Source: Betaproteobacteria bacterium (GTDB taxonomy: Bacteria; Pseudomonadota; Gammaproteobacteria; Burkholderiales; SG8-39). Taken from it: a stretch of DNA of 47,475 nt. How positions within the stretch are numbered: position 1 is the first letter of the stretch; every line of letters starts with the position of its first letter. The stretch spans positions 1 to 47,475 of the forward strand of contig JACRAS010000003.1 in the NCBI GenBank assembly GCA_016234705.1, in the 5' to 3' direction. The notes beneath the pieces were generated by a model. The model saw only the letters and a program-made list of their open reading frames with translations. It had not been told where the DNA came from and searched no databases. The translations under genes were made by a program, and so were the position numbers. Of the stretch, positions 1 through 8,794 are shown piece after piece.

Positions 1-10
1 CGTCCGCGCG

Positions 11-61
11 GATCGCCGATTGCGCACGGATGAAAAGCACATCCGCGCGCAATCGGCGATC
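11..61. repeat. Long hairpin (palindromic element 1)
   Basis: Positions 11-25 are the exact reverse complement of 47-61. Inside, 27-32 pairs with 40-45, leaving a 7-base loop (33-39) and a single mismatched pair (26/46). The stem is therefore about 22 base pairs. The inner core cggatgaaaagcacatccg (27-45) recurs in opposite orientation in the next hairpin. It lies just downstream of the minus-strand gene that stops at 249 and resembles a REP/BIME-type element. Its role is unknown. Confidence 0.75.
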
Positions 62-108
62 TTGGATAAAAGCAACCCTGAATTGTCTTTGTTTTTATCC
101 ATAACCCT

Positions 109-147
109 GTTTTTGGTACGGATGCGCTTTTCATCCGTACCAAAAAC
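109..147. repeat. Perfect 16-bp stem hairpin (palindromic element 2)
   Basis: Positions 109-124 and 132-147 are perfect inverted repeats with a 7-base loop. Read on the minus strand, the inner 19 bases (119-137) match the core of the first hairpin (27-45) at 18 of 19 positions. The two are thus inverted copies of one element. On the minus strand it could also help end the transcript of the upstream cation genes, but no clear T-run follows. Confidence 0.75.
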
Positions 148-150
148 ACG

Positions 151-166
151 GCTGGCGCGCGCCAGC
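151..166. repeat. 16-bp perfect palindrome (gctggcgc/gcgccagc)
   Basis: A self-complementary 16-mer directly after the second hairpin. It may be part of the same composite repeat element. Confidence 0.6.
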
Positions 167-248
167 GCGCAATGGCCGCTACGCCGGCATCGATCAGCGT
201 AGTACGACACATCGAGCCGCAGTGATCGATCTTGTATAAAAGCAGCCG

Positions 249-1496
249 CTAATCCAGCCTCGGTTTGATCCCCTTGATGTCGTCGAAGGAGACGACGCCC
301 AACAGACGTTCCTCGTTGTCGGTGACCGGGATGGCGCGAAAGCCGTAGCGTCCGAACATGTCAACTGCGTCCTGCAGTACGTCGTCCGGATTGAGCGTGA
401 TCACGTGGTCGGTCATGATTTGCCCGATCAGCTGATCGGATTCCGCCGCGATCAATTCGCGCAGATCGACCACGCCGCGCAGCGTGTCCTTCTCGTCCGT
501 GATATAGACATACATATCGACGTCGATGTTGCGCACGATTTCGCGGTAGTCCTTCAGCACATCCGCGACCGGGGCCGATTCGGGCATCTTGACGTACTGC
601 TGCGTGGCGAACAGCAGGATGTTCTCGTCGTGGCCCTCGATGATCTTCTGCACTGTCGGTGCGCTGTCCTTGTCGATCAGCTTGAGGATCGCGTCGGCCT
701 CCGCCGTCGGCAGGATCGCCAGGATGTCCGCGGCCTGGGCGGGGCTCATCTCGTTGATGAGCTTGGCCGCGGCTTCCAGTTTCATCGCACTGATGAGCTC
801 GCGCTGCACCCGCGGCTCGACTTCTTCCAGAGTGTCGGAAGCATGTTCGGGCTCGAGCTCGCTGAAAATGGCCATGCGCTGCTGGCTGTCGAGCTCTTCC
901 AGGATATCGGCCAGATCGACCGGATGGATGTCGTGCAGCTTGTCTTTCAGCACCTTGAGCTTGACGCTGCCGGAAAAGCTGCCGATATGCTCCGGCAGGG
1001 GCTGGACGTACATCCACGACACGGTGGCCATTTCATTGTGCTCGACCATGAAACTCGCCAGCTTCTTCAGCCCCAGCCGCCGCAGCAGGCGATAGCGGCT
1101 GAAATCCACTTCGCTGGCGTAGAGCCTGCCGTTTTGCAGAACCAGCTTGACGTCGTAGACGACCTCCACTTCGTGGTCGTCCATGTCGAGGATTTTCTTG
1201 TCGAGGATGTGGTCCTTGAGCAGTATCGATCCCGCCGGCGGCGCCTTCTCGTAGTCGGCGGCATGGATCACGTCGGCTACAATCTCGGTGTTTGAAATCA
1301 GGGCGATCTTGTCCCAGGGAAGCAACAGGGAGGGATAACCGAACGAACGGCTTACGATCATATGGGTGACCTCGGGAATCTTGCCGGTTTCGACGATCAC
1401 CAGGTCGTCCAGGCGTCCGATTTTCTCGGACTTGAGGTACACCTTTCGGCCCAGTATCTCTCCCAGGAAAAACTCGTGCTCCAGTGCGGCGACCAT
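249..1496 (-). CDS. MgtE-N / CBS domain cytosolic cation-sensor protein
   Basis: A soluble 415-residue protein. The N-terminus has two PRC-barrel-like stretches (about 10-75 and 95-145). Next comes an MgtE intracellular N-domain of helical repeats (about 188-290, with HPVDLADILEEL), then a CBS pair (about 300-412). In MgtE channels the N-domain and CBS pair form the cytosolic Mg2+ sensor that gates the pore. Here the membrane domain is missing altogether. The gene is followed upstream by a small membrane peptide and an NRAMP-like transporter on the same strand, so I infer it senses divalent cation and modulates that transporter. The ATG at 1496 is preceded by an AGGGAGAG ribosome site. Annotators often call such genes 'magnesium transporter', which the missing pore argues against. 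Confidence 0.88.
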   Translation of the reverse strand: MVAALEHEFFLGEILGRKVYLKSEKIGRLDDLVIVETGKIPEVTHMIVSRSFGYPSLLLPWDKIALISNTEIVADVIHAADYEKAPPAGSILLKDHILDKKILDMDDHEVEVVYDVKLVLQNGRLYASEVDFSRYRLLRRLGLKKLASFMVEHNEMATVSWMYVQPLPEHIGSFSGSVKLKVLKDKLHDIHPVDLADILEELDSQQRMAIFSELEPEHASDTLEEVEPRVQRELISAMKLEAAAKLINEMSPAQAADILAILPTAEADAILKLIDKDSAPTVQKIIEGHDENILLFATQQYVKMPESAPVADVLKDYREIVRNIDVDMYVYITDEKDTLRGVVDLRELIAAESDQLIGQIMTDHVITLNPDDVLQDAVDMFGRYGFRAIPVTDNEERLLGVVSFDDIKGIKPRLD

Positions 1497-1509
1497 CGCT
1501 GCCTCTCCC

Positions 1510-1683
1510 TCAGTTCAACAGCAGGATGAACTTGTACACCATCAGGCACACAAGAAACAGAAGATAGATGCGCAGAAACTCCAGCGCGACTCTCACCGCA
1601 CGCGACATTTCGATGCGCGGCTCGCGATAGCGCTGGTTGATTTCCGCGACCTTGCGAAACAGGCGTTTGAGGCTGGTGCGCAT
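1510..1683 (-). CDS. 57-residue single-span membrane protein
   Basis: A short gene between the NRAMP-like transporter (14 bases upstream) and the MgtE-N/CBS gene (13 bases downstream). The ATG at 1683 gives a basic, charged N-terminal half (MRTSLKRLFRKVAEINQRYR) and one hydrophobic segment at about residues 33-56. The reading frame could extend upstream to 1794, but that part overlaps the transporter and reads like a shadow. I do not recognise a family. Tight spacing suggests an accessory subunit of the cation transporter. It is easily missed by gene finders. Confidence 0.65.
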   Translation of the reverse strand: MRTSLKRLFRKVAEINQRYREPRIEMSRAVRVALEFLRIYLLFLVCLMVYKFILLLN

Positions 1684-1697
1684 TGCCGCGGTTCCCG

Positions 1698-2966
1698 TTA
1701 CTCGAACAGGTTCGGGAACATGACGCTGATCCCGTAGAGCGACGACAAAATCACGATGGCGGCGACGATGAATCCGCCGGTCAGGTTCTGCCAAACGCTG
1801 TTGCAGTAATCGCCCATGGTGTGCCGGTCGTTGAGCAGCAGGATCAGGAACACCAGCGCCGCAGGCAGCAGCGTCACCGCGATCACCTGCACGAACAGCG
1901 TGATCAGCACCAGGGGCGCGCCGGGGATCAGCACCACCAGGCCGGCGGTGATCAGGGCGAAGAAATAACTGGCGTAGAACCAGGGCGCCTGCTTGATGTT
2001 CTGGTTGAGCGAATGCGCCCAGCCGAATATTTCGCCGAAGGCCCAGGAACTGGCGAGCGAGATGCAGATGGCGCCAAGCAGGCCGGCGTCGAATAGCCCG
2101 ATGGCCATGAAGGTGCCGACATAGCGGTCGGTCTGCATCAGGTGCTCGGCCGCCTGCCCAGCGCTTTCGATGTCGGTGCCGTTCAGGGTGGTGCCGGTGA
2201 CGATGACGATGAAAACGGCCACCACCACGGTGAGCGCGGAGCCGAGCAGGGTATCGAACTTACCCCAGGGTATGTCCTTTTCCTGCATGCCCTTGTCCAC
2301 CACCGCGCTTTGCTGGAAAAACAGCATCCACGGCGCGATGGTGGTGCCGATGTTCGCCATGAGGAAGAAGAACAGTTGCCCGTTGAAGCCGCCCGGGAAG
2401 TTCGGGATCAGGCCGCCTTTGATGATGTCCGCAAGCGAAGGATGGATCATGAAGGCGGCCGGAATGTAGATCAGGTTCAGGGCGCAAAACAGGAGGGCGA
2501 TCTTCTCCCAGGTCCAGTAGCGGCCGTTCAGGACGATAATGGCCATCAGTGTGACCACCCCGGTAACCGTCAGCCAGGGCGGCACCCCGAATATATGGAG
2601 CGCGGCCGTCATGCCGATGAATTCGGTCACCAGCGTCAGCCAGTTAACCAGCATCAGATCGATCAGCGCGTACCAGCCCCAGGTGGCGCCAAAACCGTCG
2701 AATATCGCCTCCGCGAGGCCGCGCTTGGTGACGGCGCCGAGGCGCACGGTCATCTCCTGCACGTAATAGGCCACCGGAATCAGCAGCAGCAGGAACCAGA
2801 TCAGGTGATAGCCGAACTTGGCGCCGGTGGCCGCGTAAGTGGTGATGCCGCCGGCATCGTTGTCGGCGACCATGACCACGATGCCCGGACCGGCGATGAC
2901 CAGATAAAGCTGGATCGCCTTCCACATCTTGCGCAGTTTGTAATACAGCTTGGAGAAGAAATTCAT
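1698..2966 (-). CDS. NRAMP (SLC11)-family divalent cation transporter, diverged metal site
   Basis: A 422-residue multi-span membrane protein with the NRAMP opening GPGIVVMVADNDAGGITTY. The hallmark TM1 metal-binding motif DPGN is DAGG here (residues 37-40), so Asp37 is kept and the Asn is lost. In TM6 the MPH triad is APW (211-213), replacing the Met that favours transition metals. Loss of that Met is a feature of the NRAMP-related Mg2+ transporters (NRMT), so Mg2+ or another hard cation is a reasonable substrate, although manganese cannot be excluded. It is the first gene of a minus-strand unit with the small membrane peptide and the MgtE-N/CBS sensor. Confidence 0.88.
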   Translation of the reverse strand: MNFFSKLYYKLRKMWKAIQLYLVIAGPGIVVMVADNDAGGITTYAATGAKFGYHLIWFLLLLIPVAYYVQEMTVRLGAVTKRGLAEAIFDGFGATWGWYALIDLMLVNWLTLVTEFIGMTAALHIFGVPPWLTVTGVVTLMAIIVLNGRYWTWEKIALLFCALNLIYIPAAFMIHPSLADIIKGGLIPNFPGGFNGQLFFFLMANIGTTIAPWMLFFQQSAVVDKGMQEKDIPWGKFDTLLGSALTVVVAVFIVIVTGTTLNGTDIESAGQAAEHLMQTDRYVGTFMAIGLFDAGLLGAICISLASSWAFGEIFGWAHSLNQNIKQAPWFYASYFFALITAGLVVLIPGAPLVLITLFVQVIAVTLLPAALVFLILLLNDRHTMGDYCNSVWQNLTGGFIVAAIVILSSLYGISVMFPNLFE

Positions 2967-3066
2967 CCGGCCAACTCTATGTGCGCTTCGCCGCAGGAAT
3001 GGGGCAGTCAGGGTGACGGCGGGTGAAGTAGTGCATGGCTTTAACTGCGAGCGAAGGGCGAGCCCG

Positions 3067-3072
3067 TATAAT
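3067..3072 (+). promoter_or_regulatory. Perfect TATAAT -10 box just before the coxE-like ATG
   Basis: TATAAT lies at 3067-3072, five bases before the ATG at 3078. A start of transcription 6-8 bases downstream would fall on or next to the start codon, implying a leaderless or nearly leaderless mRNA. No good -35 box is visible (TTAACT at 3041-3046 is 20 bases away). Confidence 0.4.
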
Positions 3073-3077
3073 ACCGC

Positions 3078-4271
3078 ATGGCCACGGGCAAATTAGCTGA
3101 AAACGTGATGCATTTCGCCCGCGTGCTGCGCGCGGCGGGGCTGCCTATCGGCCCGGACCGGGTAGTCGATGCGCTGCGGGCCCTGGAGACCGCCGGCATC
3201 GAGCGGCGCGAGGATTTCTACTGGACGCTGGCCGCGGTGTTCCTGTCCAAACGCGAGCAACAGGAACTGTTCGACCAGGCGTTTCACATCTTCTGGCGCG
3301 ACCCGCAACTGCTAGCGCGCATCATGAGCCTGTTGCTGCCGCAGATCTACGGCCGCGCCGGCCAAGCCGAGCAGCCGCAGGCGGGGAAGCGCCTGTCGGA
3401 GGCGCTGTACTCGAAGCGCGAGCAGGCGCAGGAAGAGCAGCAGCTACAGAAAATCGAGATCGACGCCAGTCTCACTTTTTCCCCGCGCGAGTTGCTGCAG
3501 CATGCCGACTTCGAGACCATGAGCGGCGCCGAGCTGGCGCAGGCGAAGAAACTGATCGCGCGCCTGCGCCTGCCCATTCCCGAAGTGCAGACGCGCCGCT
3601 TTCGCCCCGATGCCCGGGGGGCGCGCATCGACCTGCCGGCGACGCTGCGCGCGAGCCTCAAGGGCGGGGCGCAGATCATCGCGTTGAAGCGCCGCTCGCG
3701 CATCACCCGGCATCCGCCGCTGGTGGTGCTGTGCGACATCTCCGGCAGCATGAGCCGCTATTCGCGCATGTTCCTGCATTTCCTGCACGCCATCACCAAC
3801 GACCGCGACCGCGTGCACACCCTGGTGTTCGGCACGCGGCTCACCAACATCACCCGCCACCTGCGCAACCGCGACGTGGACATCGCCATGAACCGGGTGG
3901 CTTCGGCCATCCAGGACTGGGCCGGCGGCACGCGCATCGGCGTATGCCTCGAGGAATTCAACCGCAAATGGTCGCGGCGCCTGCTCGGCCAGAACGCGGT
4001 GGTGCTGCTGATCTCGGACGGCCTCGACCGCGACGTCGGCGAGGGGCTGGGCGCGGAGATGGAGCGACTGCACAAGTCCTGCCGCAAGCTCGTCTGGCTC
4101 AACCCGCTCCTGCGCTACGAGGGCTTTCAGCCGCGGCCGTCCGGGGTGCGCGCGATGCTGCCGCACGTGGACGCCTTCATGCCGGTGCACAACATCGACA
4201 GCCTGGTCGATCTCGCGCGCGAGCTGGAGCAGGGCAAGTGGCAGCGCCGCTCGGGTAGAATCGCTGCTTGA
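3078..4271 (+). CDS. coxE: VWA-domain protein, CoxE family
   Basis: A 397-residue protein. The N-terminal region (about 1-200) is typical of CoxE-like proteins. A von Willebrand A domain follows, with an intact MIDAS metal site D220-I-S222-G-S224. In carbon monoxide dehydrogenase (cox) clusters CoxE works with the MoxR-type ATPase CoxD in assembling the Mo-Cu site. Related VWA proteins accompany other molybdo-hydroxylases. Here no MoxR ATPase is adjacent. A CoxG-like gene follows 20 bases later and a molybdo-hydroxylase lies opposite, so a role in that enzyme's maturation is likely by context. No Shine-Dalgarno is visible before the ATG. Confidence 0.85.
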   Translation: MATGKLAENVMHFARVLRAAGLPIGPDRVVDALRALETAGIERREDFYWTLAAVFLSKREQQELFDQAFHIFWRDPQLLARIMSLLLPQIYGRAGQAEQPQAGKRLSEALYSKREQAQEEQQLQKIEIDASLTFSPRELLQHADFETMSGAELAQAKKLIARLRLPIPEVQTRRFRPDARGARIDLPATLRASLKGGAQIIALKRRSRITRHPPLVVLCDISGSMSRYSRMFLHFLHAITNDRDRVHTLVFGTRLTNITRHLRNRDVDIAMNRVASAIQDWAGGTRIGVCLEEFNRKWSRRLLGQNAVVLLISDGLDRDVGEGLGAEMERLHKSCRKLVWLNPLLRYEGFQPRPSGVRAMLPHVDAFMPVHNIDSLVDLARELEQGKWQRRSGRIAA

Positions 4272-4291
4272 ATCAATAGGAATTCGATACC

Positions 4292-4840
4292 ATGGAAATG
4301 ACCGGTGAGCAGATCATCCCGGCAGCACAGGCTGAGGTCTGGCATGGCTTGAACGACCCCGGGGTGCTCAAAGCCTGCATTTCCGGCTGCGAGTCGATAG
4401 AAAGGCTGAGCGACACCGAATACACGGTGATGACGACTGTGGCGATCGGCCCGGTCAAGGCCAGGTTCCGCGGCAAGCTCGTGCTCGCCGATCTCGACCC
4501 GCCCAATTCGTACTCGCTTTCCTTCGACGGCCAGGGCGGTACGGCGGGATTCGGCAAGGGATCGGCCAAAGTGTCGCTCGCAGCCGAGCGCGCGGGCACG
4601 CGCTTGAGCTATGTGGTGAAAGCGCAGGTGGGGGGCAAACTGGCACAGATAGGCTCGCGCCTGATCGACGGCGTGGCGAAAAAAATGGCGGATGATTTCT
4701 TCTCCGCCTTCAACCGGAAGATTGCCGGACCGGCCCCGGCCGCCGCAGGACCCTCGGCTGACGCGGCGCCTGGCGCGGCGCCGCTGTGGTGGGTGGTGGC
4801 CATCATCGCGGCCATGTTCCTGCTCGCCTATTTCACCTGA
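4292..4840 (+). CDS. coxG: CoxG-like SRPBCC protein with C-terminal membrane anchor
   Basis: A 182-residue protein. Residues 1-145 match the carbon monoxide dehydrogenase subunit G (CoxG) family of the START/SRPBCC fold, including the typical opening MEMTGEQIIPA. An Ala/Pro linker follows, then a hydrophobic C-terminal segment (about 161-180), so the protein is probably tail-anchored in the cytoplasmic membrane. CoxG is reported to help attach CO dehydrogenase to the membrane. Here it could anchor or assist the IorAB-type enzyme encoded convergently 40 bases away. It follows coxE closely and is probably co-transcribed with it. Confidence 0.85.
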   Translation: MEMTGEQIIPAAQAEVWHGLNDPGVLKACISGCESIERLSDTEYTVMTTVAIGPVKARFRGKLVLADLDPPNSYSLSFDGQGGTAGFGKGSAKVSLAAERAGTRLSYVVKAQVGGKLAQIGSRLIDGVAKKMADDFFSAFNRKIAGPAPAAAGPSADAAPGAAPLWWVVAIIAAMFLLAYFT

Positions 4841-4880
4841 GCGCAGCCGAGGCGCGCTCGAGCACCAGCCGCGCGGCACT

Positions 4881-7019
4881 TCAGGCTTGTTTCAGTTCCT
4901 CGACGTTAATCGGCAGCTTGCGCACGCGCTTGCCGGTCGCGGCGAATATCGCGTTGGCGACGGCAGGCGCGATGGGTGGAAGCCCCGGTTCGCCGATGCC
5001 GCCGGGCGGCTCGGTGCTGGCGACGATATGCACCTCCACTTTGGGCATTTCGTCGATGCGCAGCACCGGATAGTCGTGAAAATTCGACTGCTCCACCCTG
5101 CCGTCCTTGAAGGTGATCTTGCCGTACAGGGCGGCGCTGAGGCCGTAGACGATGGCGCTTTCGATCTGGCGCTTGACGATCTCTGGATTGACGGTCATGC
5201 CGCAGTCCACCGCGCCGACCACGCGGTGCACCTTGACCTTGCCATCCTTGCCTACCGAAACCTCGGCGACCTCGGCGACATAGCTGCCGAACGAATGTGC
5301 CACGGCGATGCCGCGATGCACGCCGGCCGGAAGCTGCTTGCCCCAGCCGGCCTTTTGCGCGGCGAGTTCGAGCACACCCTTGTAGCGCGCTTGCTTGCCG
5401 AGCAGCCCGCGGCGGAACTCGTAGGGGTCCTTGCCGGCCGCTGCGGCCATTTCATCGACGAAGCTCTCGATAAAAAACAGGTTTTGCGAATGCCCGACCG
5501 AACGCCAGAACCAGACCTGCACGCCGGGCTCGCGCCGCGCGTACTCGACGCGCAGGTTGGGAAAATCGTAGGGGCAATCGCGGATGCCCTCGACCGCCAT
5601 TGCGTCGACGCCGTCGGCAGGCAGCTTCATGAAACCCGAGGCTTCCATGATCGAAGGCGAGGCGACGCTGGCCGAAAACGACACCGCCTTGCCGTTTGCA
5701 TCGAGTCCGCCGGCAAAACGCGTGACCGAGGCGGGACGGTAGAAATAGGCCTTCATGTCATCCTCGCGCGTGTAGACCAGCTTTACCGGCTTGCCCGATA
5801 TCTTCGACAGCAGGGTCGCGTCGACGGTGAAATCCGGGGCGAAGCGCCGGCCGAAACCACCGCCCAGATACATGGTGTGCACCTTGACCTTGCCGGGCGC
5901 GACGCCTGCTACCTCGCCGAGGATGCCCTGCGACGGCCCCTGCGACTGCGTGCCCGCCCAGACTTCGATCTCATCGGGCTTGACCCATACCGTGGCGTTC
6001 ATCGGCTCCATGCAGGCATGCGCGAGATAGGGCGCTTCGTAGGTGGCAGCGAGCCGATGTGACGCCGCCGCGCCGGACACATCGCCTTCATTGCGGCTGA
6101 CGGCGCCGCCTTTGGCCGCGCCCTCCGCCAGCATCCGGAAAACACCAGCCGACGACAGCGCGGCATTGGCGCCGTCCTCCCATTTGATCTGCAGCGCGTC
6201 GCGTCCCTGCTTGGCTGCCCAAAATCCCTCGGCCAGCACGGCGACGCCGCTAGGGATCTGCACCACCTGCCTGACCCCGGGGATCGCCTTGGCCTTGCTA
6301 TCGTCCACCGACACCAGCTTGCCGCCGGGCACGGGCGGGCGCGCCATCACGGCGGTGAGCATGCCGGGCAGGCGCACGTCCAGTCCGAACTTGGCCGTTC
6401 CGTTCACCTTGGCCGGAGTATCGAGACGCTTCGCCTCCGTGCCGAGGATCTTGAAGTCCTTTGCGTTCTTGAGCTTCACCTCGGCGGGCACGGCCTGTTT
6501 GGCCGCAGCATCGGCAAGCTGGCCATAGGACAGTTTCTTGCCGCTCTTGTGAATCACCACGCCCTTTTCGGTGCGGCAATCCGCCGGGTCTGTCTTCCAC
6601 TTCGCGGCGGCCGCGGCGACCAGCATTGCGCGCGCGGCGGCCCCGGCTTTGCGCATCGGCTCCCAGTGCCCGCGCACCGAGGTCGAGCCGCCGGTCGCCT
6701 GCATGCCGAAAATCGGATTGTTGAACGCCGGATCGGCCGGCGCTTGCGTCACCTTTATTTTCGACCAGTCGGCGTCGAGTTCCTCCGCCACCAGCATGGG
6801 GATCGCCGTGTGCACGCCCTGCCCCATCTCCGACAGGCCGCAGATGACAGTAATCCGGTTGTCGGACCCGATGCGAAGATAGGCATTGGGGCTGAATCTG
6901 CTGGCTGCCTGCGCCAGCCGCGACGCGCCGGGCAGGGGGAAACCGATCAGCAGTCCGCCTCCGGCCAGCGCGGAAGTCTTGAGGAAGTCGCGGCGCGACG
7001 CATTGTAAATGGCGCTCAT
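4881..7019 (-). CDS. iorB: Molybdo-hydroxylase large subunit (isoquinoline 1-oxidoreductase beta type)
   Basis: A 712-residue xanthine dehydrogenase-family Mo-cofactor subunit of the IorB type, which uses external acceptors rather than NAD. A twin-arginine signal SRRDFLKTSALAGGG (Arg9-Arg10) marks export to the periplasm. A GGGFGRRF loop and the C-terminal GGIGEPGLPP stretch, carrying the catalytic Glu, are both present. The chosen ATG at 7019 gives the Tat signal. The open frame upstream is non-coding and overlaps iorA. iorA lies immediately upstream with a two-base gap, so the subunits are co-transcribed and IorA is probably exported by riding on IorB. The substrate (N-heterocycle or aldehyde) cannot be told from sequence. 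Confidence 0.9.
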   Translation of the reverse strand: MSAIYNASRRDFLKTSALAGGGLLIGFPLPGASRLAQAASRFSPNAYLRIGSDNRITVICGLSEMGQGVHTAIPMLVAEELDADWSKIKVTQAPADPAFNNPIFGMQATGGSTSVRGHWEPMRKAGAAARAMLVAAAAAKWKTDPADCRTEKGVVIHKSGKKLSYGQLADAAAKQAVPAEVKLKNAKDFKILGTEAKRLDTPAKVNGTAKFGLDVRLPGMLTAVMARPPVPGGKLVSVDDSKAKAIPGVRQVVQIPSGVAVLAEGFWAAKQGRDALQIKWEDGANAALSSAGVFRMLAEGAAKGGAVSRNEGDVSGAAASHRLAATYEAPYLAHACMEPMNATVWVKPDEIEVWAGTQSQGPSQGILGEVAGVAPGKVKVHTMYLGGGFGRRFAPDFTVDATLLSKISGKPVKLVYTREDDMKAYFYRPASVTRFAGGLDANGKAVSFSASVASPSIMEASGFMKLPADGVDAMAVEGIRDCPYDFPNLRVEYARREPGVQVWFWRSVGHSQNLFFIESFVDEMAAAAGKDPYEFRRGLLGKQARYKGVLELAAQKAGWGKQLPAGVHRGIAVAHSFGSYVAEVAEVSVGKDGKVKVHRVVGAVDCGMTVNPEIVKRQIESAIVYGLSAALYGKITFKDGRVEQSNFHDYPVLRIDEMPKVEVHIVASTEPPGGIGEPGLPPIAPAVANAIFAATGKRVRKLPINVEELKQA

Positions 7020-7021
7020 GC

Positions 7022-7489
<468 letters not shown>

Positions 7490-7603
7490 TCGATTTTCTC
7501 CGTTTTGCCGGTGCCATCGTTGTTATGCGCAATCAAGAAAGCGCGCACGGCGCCCAAATAGCTTTGCATGAGGGGCGATATCCCCTCAGTTTGCGCTGAG
7601 ATC

Positions 7604-8710
7604 TCAGAACACGATCACGCCGCGCGCGTTGCGTCCCGCCTCAAGATCCGCGAACGCCTGCGCCGCCTCGTCGATGCGGTAGGTGCGGGTGATGAGTTCG
7701 TCCAGCTTCAACTTTTTCGCCTGGTACAGCGCGATCAGCCGCGGGAAGTCCTCGCGCGGACGGGCCGAGCCGTAGTAGCTGCCGGTCAGGGTCTTTTCCT
7801 CGAAGGTGATCGAGGCCGTCTTCAGCATAGTGTTGTCGTCGCCGCGCGCCACGCCCACCACCAGGGCGGTGCCGCCCTTGCGCAAGGCGCGGAATGCTTG
7901 TTCCACCATCTTGCCCAGGCCGACGCACTCGAAACTGTAGTCCGCGCCGCCGCCAGTGAGCTTTTTCACCGCCTTGACCAAGTTTTCTTCCTTGCCCGTG
8001 TTGAGCGTATGCGTGGCGCCGAACTGCTGCGCCAGCGCGAGCTTATGCTCGGCCATATCCGCCGCGACGATAATGCCGGCGCCGGCGATGGCGCAGCCCT
8101 GGATCACGTTCAGCCCGACGCCGCCGGCACCGATCACCAGCACGCTCGAACCCGGCTCTACTTTGGCCGTATTGAACACCGCGCCGACCCCGGTCATCAC
8201 GCCGCAACTGATCAGCGCCGCCTGCGCGAGCGGCATGCCGGGTGCGATTTTCACCACGTTGTCCACGTGCAGCGTGGCATATTCGGCCATCACCCCGCAG
8301 GCGGAAAAGATATTCAGCGGTGCGCCTTTAGCGTCGCGCGTGCGCAAGCTGCCGTCGGGCAGCGAGATGATCGCCTTCGCGCCGACGTCGCACAAATGCG
8401 GCCGGCCGGTAACGCAATAGCGGCATTTGCCGCACATGTTGACGAAGGAGCTGATCACCGTGTCGCCGACAGCGAGCTCGGTCACGCCTTCGCCGACTTC
8501 GGCCACGGTACCCGCGCCTTCATGGCCGAGGATCAACGGCAAGGGCATGCCGATGGTGCCGTTGACGGCCGACAAATCGCTATGGCACACGCCGCAGGCG
8601 CCCAGCTTGACCATCACCTCGCCGCGGTGCGGCGATTCGACTTCGATGTCTTCCACCAGCACCGGTACGTTGTTCTGGCGGCATATCACTGCCTTGCCCT
8701 TGCGTCCCAT
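7604..8710 (-). CDS. Zinc-dependent alcohol dehydrogenase (MDR family, class III-like)
   Basis: A 368-residue medium-chain dehydrogenase. Catalytic-zinc ligands are Cys42 and His63 (GHE). Structural-zinc cysteines are 93, 96, 99 and 107. The Rossmann motif GAGGVGL is present, so it should use NAD(H). The ATG at 8710 is preceded by AAGGAGAT at ideal spacing, and codons upstream of it belong to the intergenic region. It oxidises an alcohol or reduces an aldehyde, but the substrate is not predictable. It lies downstream of iorA on the same strand, with a gap and its own start signals. The product might feed, or be fed by, the neighbouring hydroxylase, but that is inference from position only. 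Confidence 0.88.
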   Translation of the reverse strand: MGRKGKAVICRQNNVPVLVEDIEVESPHRGEVMVKLGACGVCHSDLSAVNGTIGMPLPLILGHEGAGTVAEVGEGVTELAVGDTVISSFVNMCGKCRYCVTGRPHLCDVGAKAIISLPDGSLRTRDAKGAPLNIFSACGVMAEYATLHVDNVVKIAPGMPLAQAALISCGVMTGVGAVFNTAKVEPGSSVLVIGAGGVGLNVIQGCAIAGAGIIVAADMAEHKLALAQQFGATHTLNTGKEENLVKAVKKLTGGGADYSFECVGLGKMVEQAFRALRKGGTALVVGVARGDDNTMLKTASITFEEKTLTGSYYGSARPREDFPRLIALYQAKKLKLDELITRTYRIDEAAQAFADLEAGRNARGVIVF

Positions 8711-8794
8711 GCTAATCTCCTTAAATTGCGCTCCGACGGCCGGATTATGCCTACGCAAACGGCAATCGGCCAGACGCGCCCGGCGGATTCCGGG

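Larger units (their letters stand above)
58..244. repeat. Pair of 17-bp direct repeats bounding the hairpin cluster
   Basis: The sequence gatcttggataaaagca at 58-74 recurs at 228-244 with one change (16 of 17). The copies are 170 bases apart and enclose hairpin 2 and the palindrome. A shorter AACCCTG repeat occurs at 74-80 and 103-109. The arrangement suggests repeated units of one palindromic element family. Confidence 0.6.

Noticed and set aside
1..248. Left-edge repeats as a CRISPR array
   Set aside because: Repeats are inverted, irregular in spacing and only two copies each, with no cas genes.
405..1295. Long open frame on the plus strand opposite the MgtE-N/CBS gene
   Set aside because: It is antisense to a clear domain-bearing gene, His/Asp/Gln-rich in the way GC-rich shadows are, and has no recognisable domain.
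4692..6062. A 456-residue plus-strand frame over the end of coxG and iorB
   Set aside because: Overlaps coxG in another frame and is antisense to iorB. No domain seen.
7570..7600. Hairpin (gagggg/cccctc) between iorA and the alcohol dehydrogenase as a terminator
   Set aside because: Only six base pairs with no T-run on either strand; too weak to report as a feature.
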